The notes below the pieces were generated by a model. That model did no database searches. It had not been told where the DNA came from and saw only the letters and a program-made list of their open reading frames with translations. From assembly GCF_022346995.1 (NCBI RefSeq), contig NZ_JAKRNM010000005.1, forward strand, positions 328,625-392,624: a stretch of DNA of 64,000 nt, in the 5' to 3' direction. Shown here piece by piece: positions 30,197-38,584 of the stretch; position 1 is the first letter of the stretch, and each line of letters begins with the position of its first letter. The DNA comes from Paenibacillus sp. ACRRY. Its GTDB lineage: Bacteria; Bacillota; Bacilli; Paenibacillales; Paenibacillaceae. Made by a program: the position numbers and the translations under genes.

Positions 30197-31699
30197 TCAT
30201 TCTCCAATAAGTTCAGTCTGTATAGGAAAGGTAAGCTGAATAGGCGGCTCCGCTTGATCGAAAAAGTCATGCATCTCCGTGTGTGTCAATGGAATAAACG
30301 AGATCTCAAAAGAGGAATGAAGTCGTTTATAATCGGCAATGAGGAAATTCAGGCTTTTGAACTCCTCTAGCGCGTCCTGGATCTTTTTCATGTTTTGTTC
30401 CGTTTTTCTTTTGTCCATTCGGACTTTACGCAAGAAGTAGCTGAGCGGGAAGATATCGATGAATTGGTTCCCTTGTACATACCGCTCCAGACGCTCTTTC
30501 TGTAATGCATGTACCAAAATTTTAGAGATGTTTCCTTCAATGGAATTGAGGCTGTCTCTATAGATTTTGACGGTCTGTTGATTAATGTACTGCTGGTGGA
30601 AATACGTACCGATAACAATTTCGGCGTAACGTCTGCCATTGGGATTGGAGTTGATGACAACCGAGTCAAATATCGACCAGTCGGCAGAACCGGATCTTGC
30701 TTTTTCAGACTTCTTCTTAATTACGGCCTGGAAGCCAAACGACCTGATTTTACGCAATCTTTTCTCAATCTCAACGTAGTTTTTAACACCAGAAGAATTA
30801 TAGGCTTTGCTGACCAGCTTGGAAATATCAACAGTGATCGTCCGATCCGTGTAAAAGGATTCATCCTTCTGGGAAAGGACATAGAAAATGATATCCCGAT
30901 CAGTACCATCCAATGATTTCGTAAGGCTTTTATCCGCGAGCAGGAAATCTCCATCCTCAACCTTGATAATGGTGCGCAGGAACTCATTGTCACTGATCTC
31001 ATAATCATCAAAATAGGTTTGTTTGTTGGTGATTTCGTCCAATTCCATTCGGATCTTAAGGTTTGTTGATTTTTCCGCAAAAACGACATCTTCGATCAAT
31101 CCATGAGGCTGCACATCGACTGCATTGGTTAGATCGTGTTTATCAATAATATCAGCCACAATAAAGTGCAGATCGGTGTCGATGGCCTTTTTGATCTGAT
31201 TGGTTTTTTTACTCGACAAGTAACGATAGTCCGTGAGGTAAGTGGAGCTGGTGGTTGCCCACTCACTAATTTGTTGCAAACGTAGAGCGGGTAAATCATT
31301 CAGGTCCTTTACGCCAATCAATCTTTCGGATTCAGCAACGATATCCAGTCCCGCATTCGATGCTTTCATTTGCTCCAGCGCAAGTTTCCAAGAGCTAATT
31401 TCGATCAGAACAGGATTGTTTGGCACGGAATCCAGTTCCTCTTTAAATTTCTTGAGCCAATACTTTTTGCTCTGTTGTCTTTTACGATAATTTTTATCCC
31501 GAATCTCAACGTGGTCTTCCAGATGAGGCGTATCAAATCCAAAATTCTGGATTAAGAGCTCCTTGATTAGCTCAAAGAGCCACGTCTCTTTTGAGGTGCT
31601 GGTCGTTTCCTTGTAAACGTACATGTATAGATGATCGACAATTCTTGGTGGTAAGCACTCAATTGTCTTGGTAATTGCAAAAAGCGAAAGTTTAACCAT
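30197..31699 (-). CDS. Second replication-initiator-like protein (family not recognised)
   Basis: A 500-residue, charged, soluble protein. The N-terminal half has no motif I know. The C-terminal part (about 330-490) reads like a winged-helix initiator segment: RRYAEIVIGTYFHQQYI, NSIEGNISKILVHALQKERL, FPLSYFLRKVRMDKRKTEQN. This is only a resemblance. ATG at 31699 is preferred (AAGGGAG 7 nt before); an ATG two codons earlier sits against the site. It points into the iteron array and the other rep-like gene, and shares their low GC. Confidence 0.55.
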   Translation of the reverse strand: MVKLSLFAITKTIECLPPRIVDHLYMYVYKETTSTSKETWLFELIKELLIQNFGFDTPHLEDHVEIRDKNYRKRQQSKKYWLKKFKEELDSVPNNPVLIEISSWKLALEQMKASNAGLDIVAESERLIGVKDLNDLPALRLQQISEWATTSSTYLTDYRYLSSKKTNQIKKAIDTDLHFIVADIIDKHDLTNAVDVQPHGLIEDVVFAEKSTNLKIRMELDEITNKQTYFDDYEISDNEFLRTIIKVEDGDFLLADKSLTKSLDGTDRDIIFYVLSQKDESFYTDRTITVDISKLVSKAYNSSGVKNYVEIEKRLRKIRSFGFQAVIKKKSEKARSGSADWSIFDSVVINSNPNGRRYAEIVIGTYFHQQYINQQTVKIYRDSLNSIEGNISKILVHALQKERLERYVQGNQFIDIFPLSYFLRKVRMDKRKTEQNMKKIQDALEEFKSLNFLIADYKRLHSSFEISFIPLTHTEMHDFFDQAEPPIQLTFPIQTELIGE

Positions 31700-31921
31700 A
31701 GCCATTCTCCCTTAAAAAAACTTCTCCCTAAAAATATATCATAACTTCATATCAATTAGGGCAGGGATTATCATGGAAACGGATTTAGTTTAGGGAAAAG
31801 ACGACGTATCCATGTCTATCTCTTCATCTATATTGCGTCTCATTCCATGCTGCAAGGTGAGAGGACAACAGGCAGGTTCGTTGAACTATAAGTAGTAGAC
31901 TATCAAAAGGAGAGACTATAA

Positions 31922-33406
31922 ATGGATAGAACGACAAATGAGCTTCTAATAGAGGCAGACATCACTTCTCTACAGTCCGCGATGGAATCCGAATTGTTAT
32001 CGTCAGAGGTCTGCGTTCGTTGGTATTTGGAGCGAATTGCGAGGCTCGACCCTAAACTGAATTCGGTACTCGAAGTCAATCCGGACGCGATAGAGGAAGC
32101 TATTGCGCTTGACGCGGAGCGGAGGGAACAGGGAGTGCGCGGACCGCTTCATGGTATCCCCATCCTGCTCAAGGATAATATCGATACAGGAGATCACATG
32201 CATACCAGTGCGGGTTCGGTCGCGCTAGCAGAACATATTGCACAGTCAGATTCAATGGTGGCTGCACAGTTAAGAGCGGCCGGAGCCGTATTTATTGGAA
32301 AGGCAAACATGACGGAATGGGCAAACTTCATGTCGAGCACCATGTGGTCCGGATATAGCTCAAGGGGCGGACAGACCTTGAATCCATACGGTCCTGGAGA
32401 GCTGTTCGTTGGGGGTTCGAGTTCGGGCTCCGCAGCAGCCGTAGCTGCTAATCTGTGTACCGCCGCCATAGGTACAGAAACATCAGGTTCAATTATTAGT
32501 CCAGCCTCGCAAAACAGCCTTGTTGGCCTTAAGCCGACGATCGGTCTGGTCAGTCGTACAGGGATTATCCCCATTGCCTATAGCCAGGATTCAGCCGGCC
32601 CGATGACGCGTTCGGTCAGAGATGCTGCAATTTTGCTTGGTGCGATGACTGCAGTGGATCCGGATGATGCTGTGATGCATGAGAACGGAAGGAAAGCTTA
32701 TACAGATTATACGCCCTTTCTGGATGCAAATGGACTGCGAGGCGCAAGAATTGGCGTTCCGCGATTCTACTATAAGGATCTGGATGAAGCACGTGCAGCA
32801 GTTATCGAACGAGCTATCCGTGTATGTAGAGAACAGGGCGCAATCATTATTGACCCGGTGTCATTGCCTTGTGAGAGTGCGAAGTGGGACTGGGACGTAA
32901 TGCGATATGAATTTAAAAAAGGGTTAAATGACTATCTGGCCAAAGCCGGTTCTGGTGCTTACGTTCAAACGTTAGATGAGCTTATCGCTTATAATGAGGC
33001 AAATGCTGATGTTGCGCTTAAATATGGACAAGATACGCTGATCTGGTCGAATGAAACAAGTGGTATCTTGTCTGAACCGGAGTATGCCGAGAGTCTGCAG
33101 CTTAATCGTCAGCTTTCCCGGGACGAAGGTATTGACTATGCAATCCGTGAGAATGAGTTAGATGCGCTAATATTTCTGGGTAACGAGGAAGGACTCGATT
33201 TGTCTGCACGCGCGGGTTATCCTGTAATTACCGTTCCGGGCGAATACGTTGACACAGGCATCGTTGGTGAAGATGGATACACGACCAAAGGGCCACAGGG
33301 AATTACATTTGTCGGAACTGCCTACAGCGAGCCTGTCCTTTTTCGACTAGCTTACGCCTACGAACAAGCGACCAACTATCGTTTCGCACCTAATGATGAG
33401 CTCTAA
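31922..33406 (+). CDS. Amidase (amidase-signature family)
   Basis: A 494-residue hydrolase of the GatA/AS family acting on amide bonds. The catalytic triad is visible: Lys84 in PILLKDNIDT, the cis-Ser in VGGSSSGSAAAVAANL and the nucleophilic Ser190 in GTETSGSIISPA. That last motif is usually GGSI; here Ser replaces the first Gly. No gatB or gatC is adjacent, so it is a stand-alone amidase rather than the tRNA amidotransferase subunit. AAAGGAGAG precedes the ATG. It is monocistronic with a terminator. Confidence 0.9.
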   Translation: MDRTTNELLIEADITSLQSAMESELLSSEVCVRWYLERIARLDPKLNSVLEVNPDAIEEAIALDAERREQGVRGPLHGIPILLKDNIDTGDHMHTSAGSVALAEHIAQSDSMVAAQLRAAGAVFIGKANMTEWANFMSSTMWSGYSSRGGQTLNPYGPGELFVGGSSSGSAAAVAANLCTAAIGTETSGSIISPASQNSLVGLKPTIGLVSRTGIIPIAYSQDSAGPMTRSVRDAAILLGAMTAVDPDDAVMHENGRKAYTDYTPFLDANGLRGARIGVPRFYYKDLDEARAAVIERAIRVCREQGAIIIDPVSLPCESAKWDWDVMRYEFKKGLNDYLAKAGSGAYVQTLDELIAYNEANADVALKYGQDTLIWSNETSGILSEPEYAESLQLNRQLSRDEGIDYAIRENELDALIFLGNEEGLDLSARAGYPVITVPGEYVDTGIVGEDGYTTKGPQGITFVGTAYSEPVLFRLAYAYEQATNYRFAPNDEL

Positions 33407-33467
33407 TCTGTTTATCAAAAACCATACGTAAAATATCTGAAATGTACAGTACAGTTAAACACTATAG

Positions 33468-33494
33468 ACGGTAACCACCACTGGTTGCCGTTTT
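33468..33494 (+). terminator. Terminator after the amidase gene
   Basis: ACGGTAACCA (33468-33477) pairs with TGGTTGCCGT (33482-33491) with one wobble and a 4-nt loop, then TTTT. Confidence 0.85.
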
Positions 33495-33587
33495 ATTGAT
33501 TAACGAGACTAGTGAGAGTTAGATATTATCAGGTAAGCTGATGAGATTCATTGAAAAGTGTTATGTTTAATATTTCCATTAGTGTGA

Positions 33588-33593
33588 TATGAT
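33588..33593 (+). promoter_or_regulatory. Extended -10 promoter of the acyl-CoA-synthetase-like gene
   Basis: TATAT-like -10 TATGAT with TG one base before it (TGATATGAT, 33585-33593). The -35 region is poor. Confidence 0.5.
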
Positions 33594-33628
33594 CCCCTTA
33601 ATCCTAGTACTCATACCAGATTAAGGGG
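33594..33628 (+). promoter_or_regulatory. 10-bp inverted repeat between -10 and ribosome site
   Basis: CCCCTTAATC (33594-33603) and GATTAAGGGG (33619-33628) are exact complements separated by 15 bp. The left arm abuts the -10 and the right arm includes the Shine-Dalgarno AAGGGGAGG. As DNA it is a likely operator. As RNA it would hide the ribosome site only if transcription starts before 33594. Confidence 0.55.
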
Positions 33629-33635
33629 AGGTATC

Positions 33636-35204
33636 ATGTTTCTATTTGAACGACTACCTGAGGCAGCACGATTGTTTTCTAATGCCCCTGCACTTAGGCG
33701 GCATGGACATTCTATCACATATGGTGAGCTGCATCATCTTGTTGAAAAACTTGGGCGTGCCTTCTATGCTAATGGTCTTCGGCCGGGAGATCGTCTTGCT
33801 TTTCTCGGGGATCCAGATCCTCAACTGGTTGTTTCCCTTTATGCAGCCGTTGAAGTGGGTGCGATACCAACAGCGATTTCACCATTACTAAGTGTCCCAG
33901 AGATTGCAGCCATTCTTGAAGACGCTGAACCCAAATTCCTAGTTCATGATAATTCTTCGGCTGATGCAGCATATTCCGCTGTAAAACCTCTCTCGAGACC
34001 TCCAATCCTTTATTCTACTGAAGAAAGTTCAGTTTCTAGTTCGATGACAGCTATTTTACATCAGGATCTAGCACCTATTCCTGCTGAGACCATTGACCAT
34101 CAATTGGATGATATCGCTGTATTGATTTATACAGGAGGAACAACAGGCAGACCCAAAGGAGTAATGCATTCACATCGTGGTATGTCTGCTTGGAACCAGT
34201 TTACACCCAGTAATGGTTTTGGATATGACAAAGATCGCCGAGTGTTGGTACTTAATCTTTCACACCTTGTTGGCCAATTCCAACTATGGGCGACGATGGC
34301 TGCTGGAGGCTGTCTGGTCTTTCTTGATGAGTATCCGGCTAATATCCAGCATATCGTTGAGACAGTGGATCGCGAACAAATCTCACATCTAAGCACGGTC
34401 GGGCAATTGCTGCGTGACTTGACCAATGAGGTAATCGCTACGGGTAGGGATTTACCAAGTCTTAAAGTCATTGGGTGTGGCGGATCAGTCATATCACCAG
34501 AGACTCTTAAGAAAGCGGTCGAACATTTCACAGAGGCATTGATCGTCAACAACTACTCCCAAGCAGAATGTGGTATGGCAATTAGTCGACTACTACCTGT
34601 ACATCATATGGATAATCTAATGGTTCTACGATCAGTAGGCCGTCCTAACGACCTAACTGCTCAAGGAGAAAAAGCTTTTCAGGTACGGATCGTTACTCAA
34701 GATGGACAAGATGCAGCAGAAAATGAGTCTGGCGAAATTGTAGTTCGTGGAGCCCAAACGATGTTGGGGTATTGGCGTCAACCAGAGACCACAAATGAAA
34801 TTAAAAGAAATGGATGGATTCACACCGGGGATGTTGGTTGTCTTGATGGTGAGGGATATCTGTATGTATTAGATCGTCTTAAGGATATGGTCATCATCAA
34901 CGGTTCCAATGTGTTCTGCCCTGAAGTGGAACAAGTATTAGTAGGTCATGCACAGGTTAAGGACGTGGCGGTTATCGGAATCCCTCTCCCCAGTGAAGGG
35001 GAGGAACTTGTAGCTTGCATTGTTCTACGTGACGGGGCGAGTCTGAAGATGGAACAATTGTGGGAGTTTTGTAAACTTAGGCTAGCACAACATAAATGGC
35101 CAACAAAGATCTACATTCTCGATTCTCTGCCTCGAACTGCTGTGGATAAAGTAGACAAAAAAAGTTTGCGCATACAGTTGTCCTTATTGCGAAAATTTAA
35201 TTGA
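33636..35204 (+). CDS. AMP-binding acyl-CoA synthetase/ligase-like enzyme
   Basis: A 522-residue adenylate-forming enzyme of the ANL superfamily. The P-loop reads LIYTGGTTGRPKGVMHSH (about residues 167-184); the adenylate-binding and hinge region reads GWIHTGDVGCLDGEGYLYV then DRLKDMVIINGSNVFCPEVE; the C-terminal catalytic Lys lies in PRTAVDKVDKKSL. It should activate a carboxylate with ATP and probably transfer it to CoA. Substrate is not predictable. No acyl-carrier or beta-oxidation gene is adjacent, so the pathway is unclear. The start at 33636 follows AAGGGGAGG. Confidence 0.9.
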   Translation: MFLFERLPEAARLFSNAPALRRHGHSITYGELHHLVEKLGRAFYANGLRPGDRLAFLGDPDPQLVVSLYAAVEVGAIPTAISPLLSVPEIAAILEDAEPKFLVHDNSSADAAYSAVKPLSRPPILYSTEESSVSSSMTAILHQDLAPIPAETIDHQLDDIAVLIYTGGTTGRPKGVMHSHRGMSAWNQFTPSNGFGYDKDRRVLVLNLSHLVGQFQLWATMAAGGCLVFLDEYPANIQHIVETVDREQISHLSTVGQLLRDLTNEVIATGRDLPSLKVIGCGGSVISPETLKKAVEHFTEALIVNNYSQAECGMAISRLLPVHHMDNLMVLRSVGRPNDLTAQGEKAFQVRIVTQDGQDAAENESGEIVVRGAQTMLGYWRQPETTNEIKRNGWIHTGDVGCLDGEGYLYVLDRLKDMVIINGSNVFCPEVEQVLVGHAQVKDVAVIGIPLPSEGEELVACIVLRDGASLKMEQLWEFCKLRLAQHKWPTKIYILDSLPRTAVDKVDKKSLRIQLSLLRKFN

Positions 35205-35266
35205 AAAACAGAGGCAAACAGCAACACCATCTAGAAGAGGAAGCTACTTCTGATATATAAAAGTTT

Positions 35267-35303
35267 AGGGCGGGCATTCACCAACGTGGATGCTCGCCCT
35301 TTC
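35267..35303 (+). terminator. Terminator after the synthetase gene
   Basis: AGGGCGGGCAT (35267-35277) pairs with ATGCTCGCCCT (35290-35300) with one wobble, then TTTC. Confidence 0.8.
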
Positions 35304-35372
35304 TATGTTCAGAATATGTTCAACTCTGCCCTGTATAATCGACGTTAGAATTTTTCGATATGAGGTGGTTCG

Positions 35373-37403
35373 TTGTTAATCGGTGTATATCGCAAAAACG
35401 ACCCTCTGCATACGTTGCCCGAGAGACGCATTAGCGAGCTTGTTGCAGAGGGATGGAGGCAGGGCGTGGACGTATTTTTCTTTGACGCCAGCAGTATTGA
35501 TATGGAGCAGGAAAGCATCAAAGGCAAATTTCAGATAGGAGATTCCTGGATGGAGAAAAGGGTGCCCCTGCCGGATGTTATCTTGAACGAAGCACCTGAT
35601 CCGGTTGAGCGTAGACCTGAGAGCGAGAATTGGCTGCGCCGCAGAGTTCCCTTTACGACATTTCTGATCCATGGCAAGTACGAGATTCAGCAGAAACTGG
35701 AGACTCATTTCCAAGAACATATGGTGCCAACCGAGAGGCTGCTTGATCTGAACGGACTGCTGGCATTTTTGGATAAACATCATGAGGTTATAGTCAAGCC
35801 CGATCAAGGCTGTAGAGGTAATTCCATTTTTACTGTGAAGAAAGATGATCAGAATTACATATGCCGTCAGCATGCTACAGAGCGTCAGCTGGACTATTCT
35901 GCTCTGGAGAAGCATCTGCAGGATGTTCTGGCACAAGGTCCATGTATTATGCAGCCGTATGTTCCTTCAATTAATGAAATGCAGGAGGTCGTGGACTTCC
36001 GAGTACATATTCAGCGTAATGGTACAGGAGGGTTGGTGCCAACCAAGGTGTACCCTAGAATTGGGGCTCCGAATTCCGTCATTAGCAATCTAAGCAAAGG
36101 CGGCCGTACCGCGGATGCGAGAAATGTATTGCAACAGTTGCTCTCAGATGACACAGATCTGAAGATCCGAGAAATGGAACGGCTGTCGATTCGTATGGCA
36201 GAGGAAATCAATCGTTCGTATTCCTTTCTGATTGATGAGCTAGGCATGGATTTTATCGTGACACTCGATGGCAAGTTATTGTTTTTGGAAGCCAATATAA
36301 GTCCTCAAACGAGGTTTCATGAACGAGAGCGCGCTGCAAATGCGATTGCATATGCACAATATGTGGCCAGAGCAGGTCGCATGGTGCCAAGTCCCGTTGT
36401 CGCCATGCTGACCGCTGACCCAGCAGACAAACCGCTCGCAGCTGCCTGCGCTTATGCGGCGAAGTGGAATGATGCTGAGTTCTATTATTTTGGCCCAACA
36501 GACGTGCATGCGGAATGGCGGTTTATTAAAGGATACGTCTACCAGAATGAAGAGTGGGAAGCAAGGTACTGTCCTTTTCCGAATGTGGTCTATGACCGAC
36601 TGAAGGAGCGTGGGAATGCGGATTTTGGTAACGTCTACGCTGCCTTGAGACATGTACCTTTCACGGATGAACGAAAAGGAGGTTCCTTCAGCAAGAAAAA
36701 CATATATGAAATGATACAAATGGATCCAGAGTTATCGGATCATCTTATCCCTTATCAAGCAGTGAAACACAGCGACGAGGTTTTGGCTTTTATAGACATG
36801 CATGGTACCTCTGTCATCAAGCCCTCTCTGGGCTCGTTTGGCGAGGACATACTCATTGTTCAGCGGGAAAGGGGTGGTTACGCTGTTAAGGATCAGCAGC
36901 ATATCCGCCTAATGAGTGAGAAGGAATTTACCGAATTGATCACGATGATCGCAGCGAAGAACAGTCACCTTATTCAAACGTTTATTCGAAGTGAAACTCA
37001 GAATGGACTGCCTTTCCATATAAGGCTTCATCTTGTTCGTAATGGAGAAGGAGAATGGTCATTCATATCCGCATTTCCCTTTTTGTCCACACAAAGTGAC
37101 CATAAGGTCGTCAACCATCCGGGATCTCTGCGTGCGTTTACTACCTGGGACTGGCTCTCTAGGCATGAGTATCCCGATAGGCAAGAAGCGATGTTTGCCA
37201 CACTTCAACGGCTCGCATTGAGAATGGCAGATTATGTTGCCGCCAATATATCGGAACGAATTTGTGAGTTAGGGATTGATGTCGGAATCGACCCGTTGTG
37301 CAAAGTATGGTTATTTGAAGTGAATATGAACAAAATTGGATCAACACATAGAGAGTTTGAAGTTGCGCAGAGCATGATCCCATTTGCCCTTTCTTTGCAA
37401 TGA
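35373..37403 (+). CDS. Tandem YheC/YheD-type ATP-grasp protein (endospore coat-associated)
   Basis: A 676-residue protein consisting of two YheC/D-like ATP-grasp units. Unit one (about 1-325) has PFTTFLIHGKYEIQQKLE, VIVKPDQGCRGNSIFTV, FRVHIQRNG and the metal-site FLEANISPQTRF. Unit two (about 345-676) repeats these as FSKKNIYEMIQMD, SVIKPSLGSFGEDILIV, FHIRLHLVRNG and LFEVNMNKIGSTH. Bacillus YheC and YheD are separate spore-coat-associated proteins of about half to two-thirds this length, so the fusion is notable. The start is TTG at 35373 after GAGGTGG; no ATG is near. Substrate unknown. Confidence 0.88.
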   Translation: MLIGVYRKNDPLHTLPERRISELVAEGWRQGVDVFFFDASSIDMEQESIKGKFQIGDSWMEKRVPLPDVILNEAPDPVERRPESENWLRRRVPFTTFLIHGKYEIQQKLETHFQEHMVPTERLLDLNGLLAFLDKHHEVIVKPDQGCRGNSIFTVKKDDQNYICRQHATERQLDYSALEKHLQDVLAQGPCIMQPYVPSINEMQEVVDFRVHIQRNGTGGLVPTKVYPRIGAPNSVISNLSKGGRTADARNVLQQLLSDDTDLKIREMERLSIRMAEEINRSYSFLIDELGMDFIVTLDGKLLFLEANISPQTRFHERERAANAIAYAQYVARAGRMVPSPVVAMLTADPADKPLAAACAYAAKWNDAEFYYFGPTDVHAEWRFIKGYVYQNEEWEARYCPFPNVVYDRLKERGNADFGNVYAALRHVPFTDERKGGSFSKKNIYEMIQMDPELSDHLIPYQAVKHSDEVLAFIDMHGTSVIKPSLGSFGEDILIVQRERGGYAVKDQQHIRLMSEKEFTELITMIAAKNSHLIQTFIRSETQNGLPFHIRLHLVRNGEGEWSFISAFPFLSTQSDHKVVNHPGSLRAFTTWDWLSRHEYPDRQEAMFATLQRLALRMADYVAANISERICELGIDVGIDPLCKVWLFEVNMNKIGSTHREFEVAQSMIPFALSLQ

Positions 37404-37605
37404 ATCTTCAATTTGAATCCCAATTAAATACATACCCCGCAAGCGTAAGAGGCATTCTAACCAAATTACGTTAAGGCTATCTTTTGTCTTTTGGACTAGA
37501 GATGGCTTTTTGCTTTTGAATCTCAACCATAACATAGGAATTCACCACTTTTTCGAATCTCGTGATAGAATATACCTTTGAAATTGCAGAAAGAGGTCAA
37601 TTGCC

Positions 37606-38430
37606 ATGATGGACATAGATGAAATAGCCGAAATGTTTGCAAGAGAGTCATTTGAAATACAAAGCGTGAATCGTTTGGTTTTGCAGCCCCAAAGTATACT
37701 GCGTGAATTCAGAACCATGCACCATGGGTTCCTTTTTGTTATTCGTGGAGAAGCCAGAATGGAGGTGGATGGTATGGTATACGACTTAAAACCCGGAACG
37801 GTATTTCATGCAGCTCCTGGCATGCAGTTGGACTCCCGGATCATTGGTCAATCTGAGCTCGAATATTATACGCTCTTTTATCGTTTCGACAGAATGATAG
37901 GGGACTACGGTTACCAGGCATATACCTCACATTTCAAAATGGAAGCTGGTGCAGATCCGAGGGTTGTTGAGTTGTTAATGCTGCTGCAGGAACATGCGTA
38001 TGCACAAGATGGGATTGGAAAGCTCCGGGTGAAGGAATTGTTTCTGGGGATTATGGTTCAGATTCTGACAGGATACCGGCAGCGGGAACATGCAGATTCA
38101 CCGGGTGAGCAGGTGATTAGGGAAGCTGTATCCTATATTCATGGACATTACATGAACCCTCTGACGTTGAATGAGTTAGCAGCCTTACATGCAATGAGTT
38201 CCAAACGGTTTTCTTATTATTTTTACAAATATACAGGACTTCGCCCAATTGACTATGTCATTCAATACCGTATGGAAAGGGCCAGAGAACTGCTGCAGAC
38301 AGGAAATTATCTTATCCGTGATGTAGCGACCAGTGTTGGTTATACCAACCCGCTCTATTTCAGCAGAGTCTTTAAGAATAAGTTTGGCGTATCTCCCTCG
38401 GCTTTTACCCCCAATTGGAATAAAGGCTAA
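37606..38430 (+). CDS. AraC-family regulator with cupin sensor
   Basis: A 274-residue regulator. Residues of about 15-140 form an AraC-type cupin ligand domain (HGFLFVIRGEARMEVDG, KPGTVFHAAPGM). Residues of about 170-270 hold the double helix-turn-helix (NPLTLNELAALHAMSSKRFS and LIRDVATSVGYTNPLYFSRV, then FGVSPSAF). An ATG at 37606 and another at 37609 both follow AAAGAGGT. It precedes the Fur-boxed ferredoxin reductase gene, whose promoter lies after it, so cotranscription is not required. Ligand unknown; AraC regulators next to iron genes often sense siderophores. Confidence 0.87.
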   Translation: MMDIDEIAEMFARESFEIQSVNRLVLQPQSILREFRTMHHGFLFVIRGEARMEVDGMVYDLKPGTVFHAAPGMQLDSRIIGQSELEYYTLFYRFDRMIGDYGYQAYTSHFKMEAGADPRVVELLMLLQEHAYAQDGIGKLRVKELFLGIMVQILTGYRQREHADSPGEQVIREAVSYIHGHYMNPLTLNELAALHAMSSKRFSYYFYKYTGLRPIDYVIQYRMERARELLQTGNYLIRDVATSVGYTNPLYFSRVFKNKFGVSPSAFTPNWNKG

Positions 38431-38503
38431 TTCAATAATAATCCATATCCAATTCGTGATTTGTGCATTCGCATTTTCAAGCGTCCTTGCTATAGTATGT
38501 ATT

Positions 38504-38522
38504 GATAATGAGAATCATTATT
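38504..38522 (+). promoter_or_regulatory. Fur box
   Basis: GATAATGAGAATCATTATT matches the 19-bp Fur consensus GATAATGATAATCATTATC at 17 positions. It lies 63 bp upstream of the ferredoxin-NADP reductase ATG, a place fit for iron-dependent repression. Confidence 0.8.
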
Positions 38523-38584
38523 ATATTGGTATTAATAAAACTCTTATTTAAAATACTCTTATACTGAAATGGGGCGCTAGTAGA

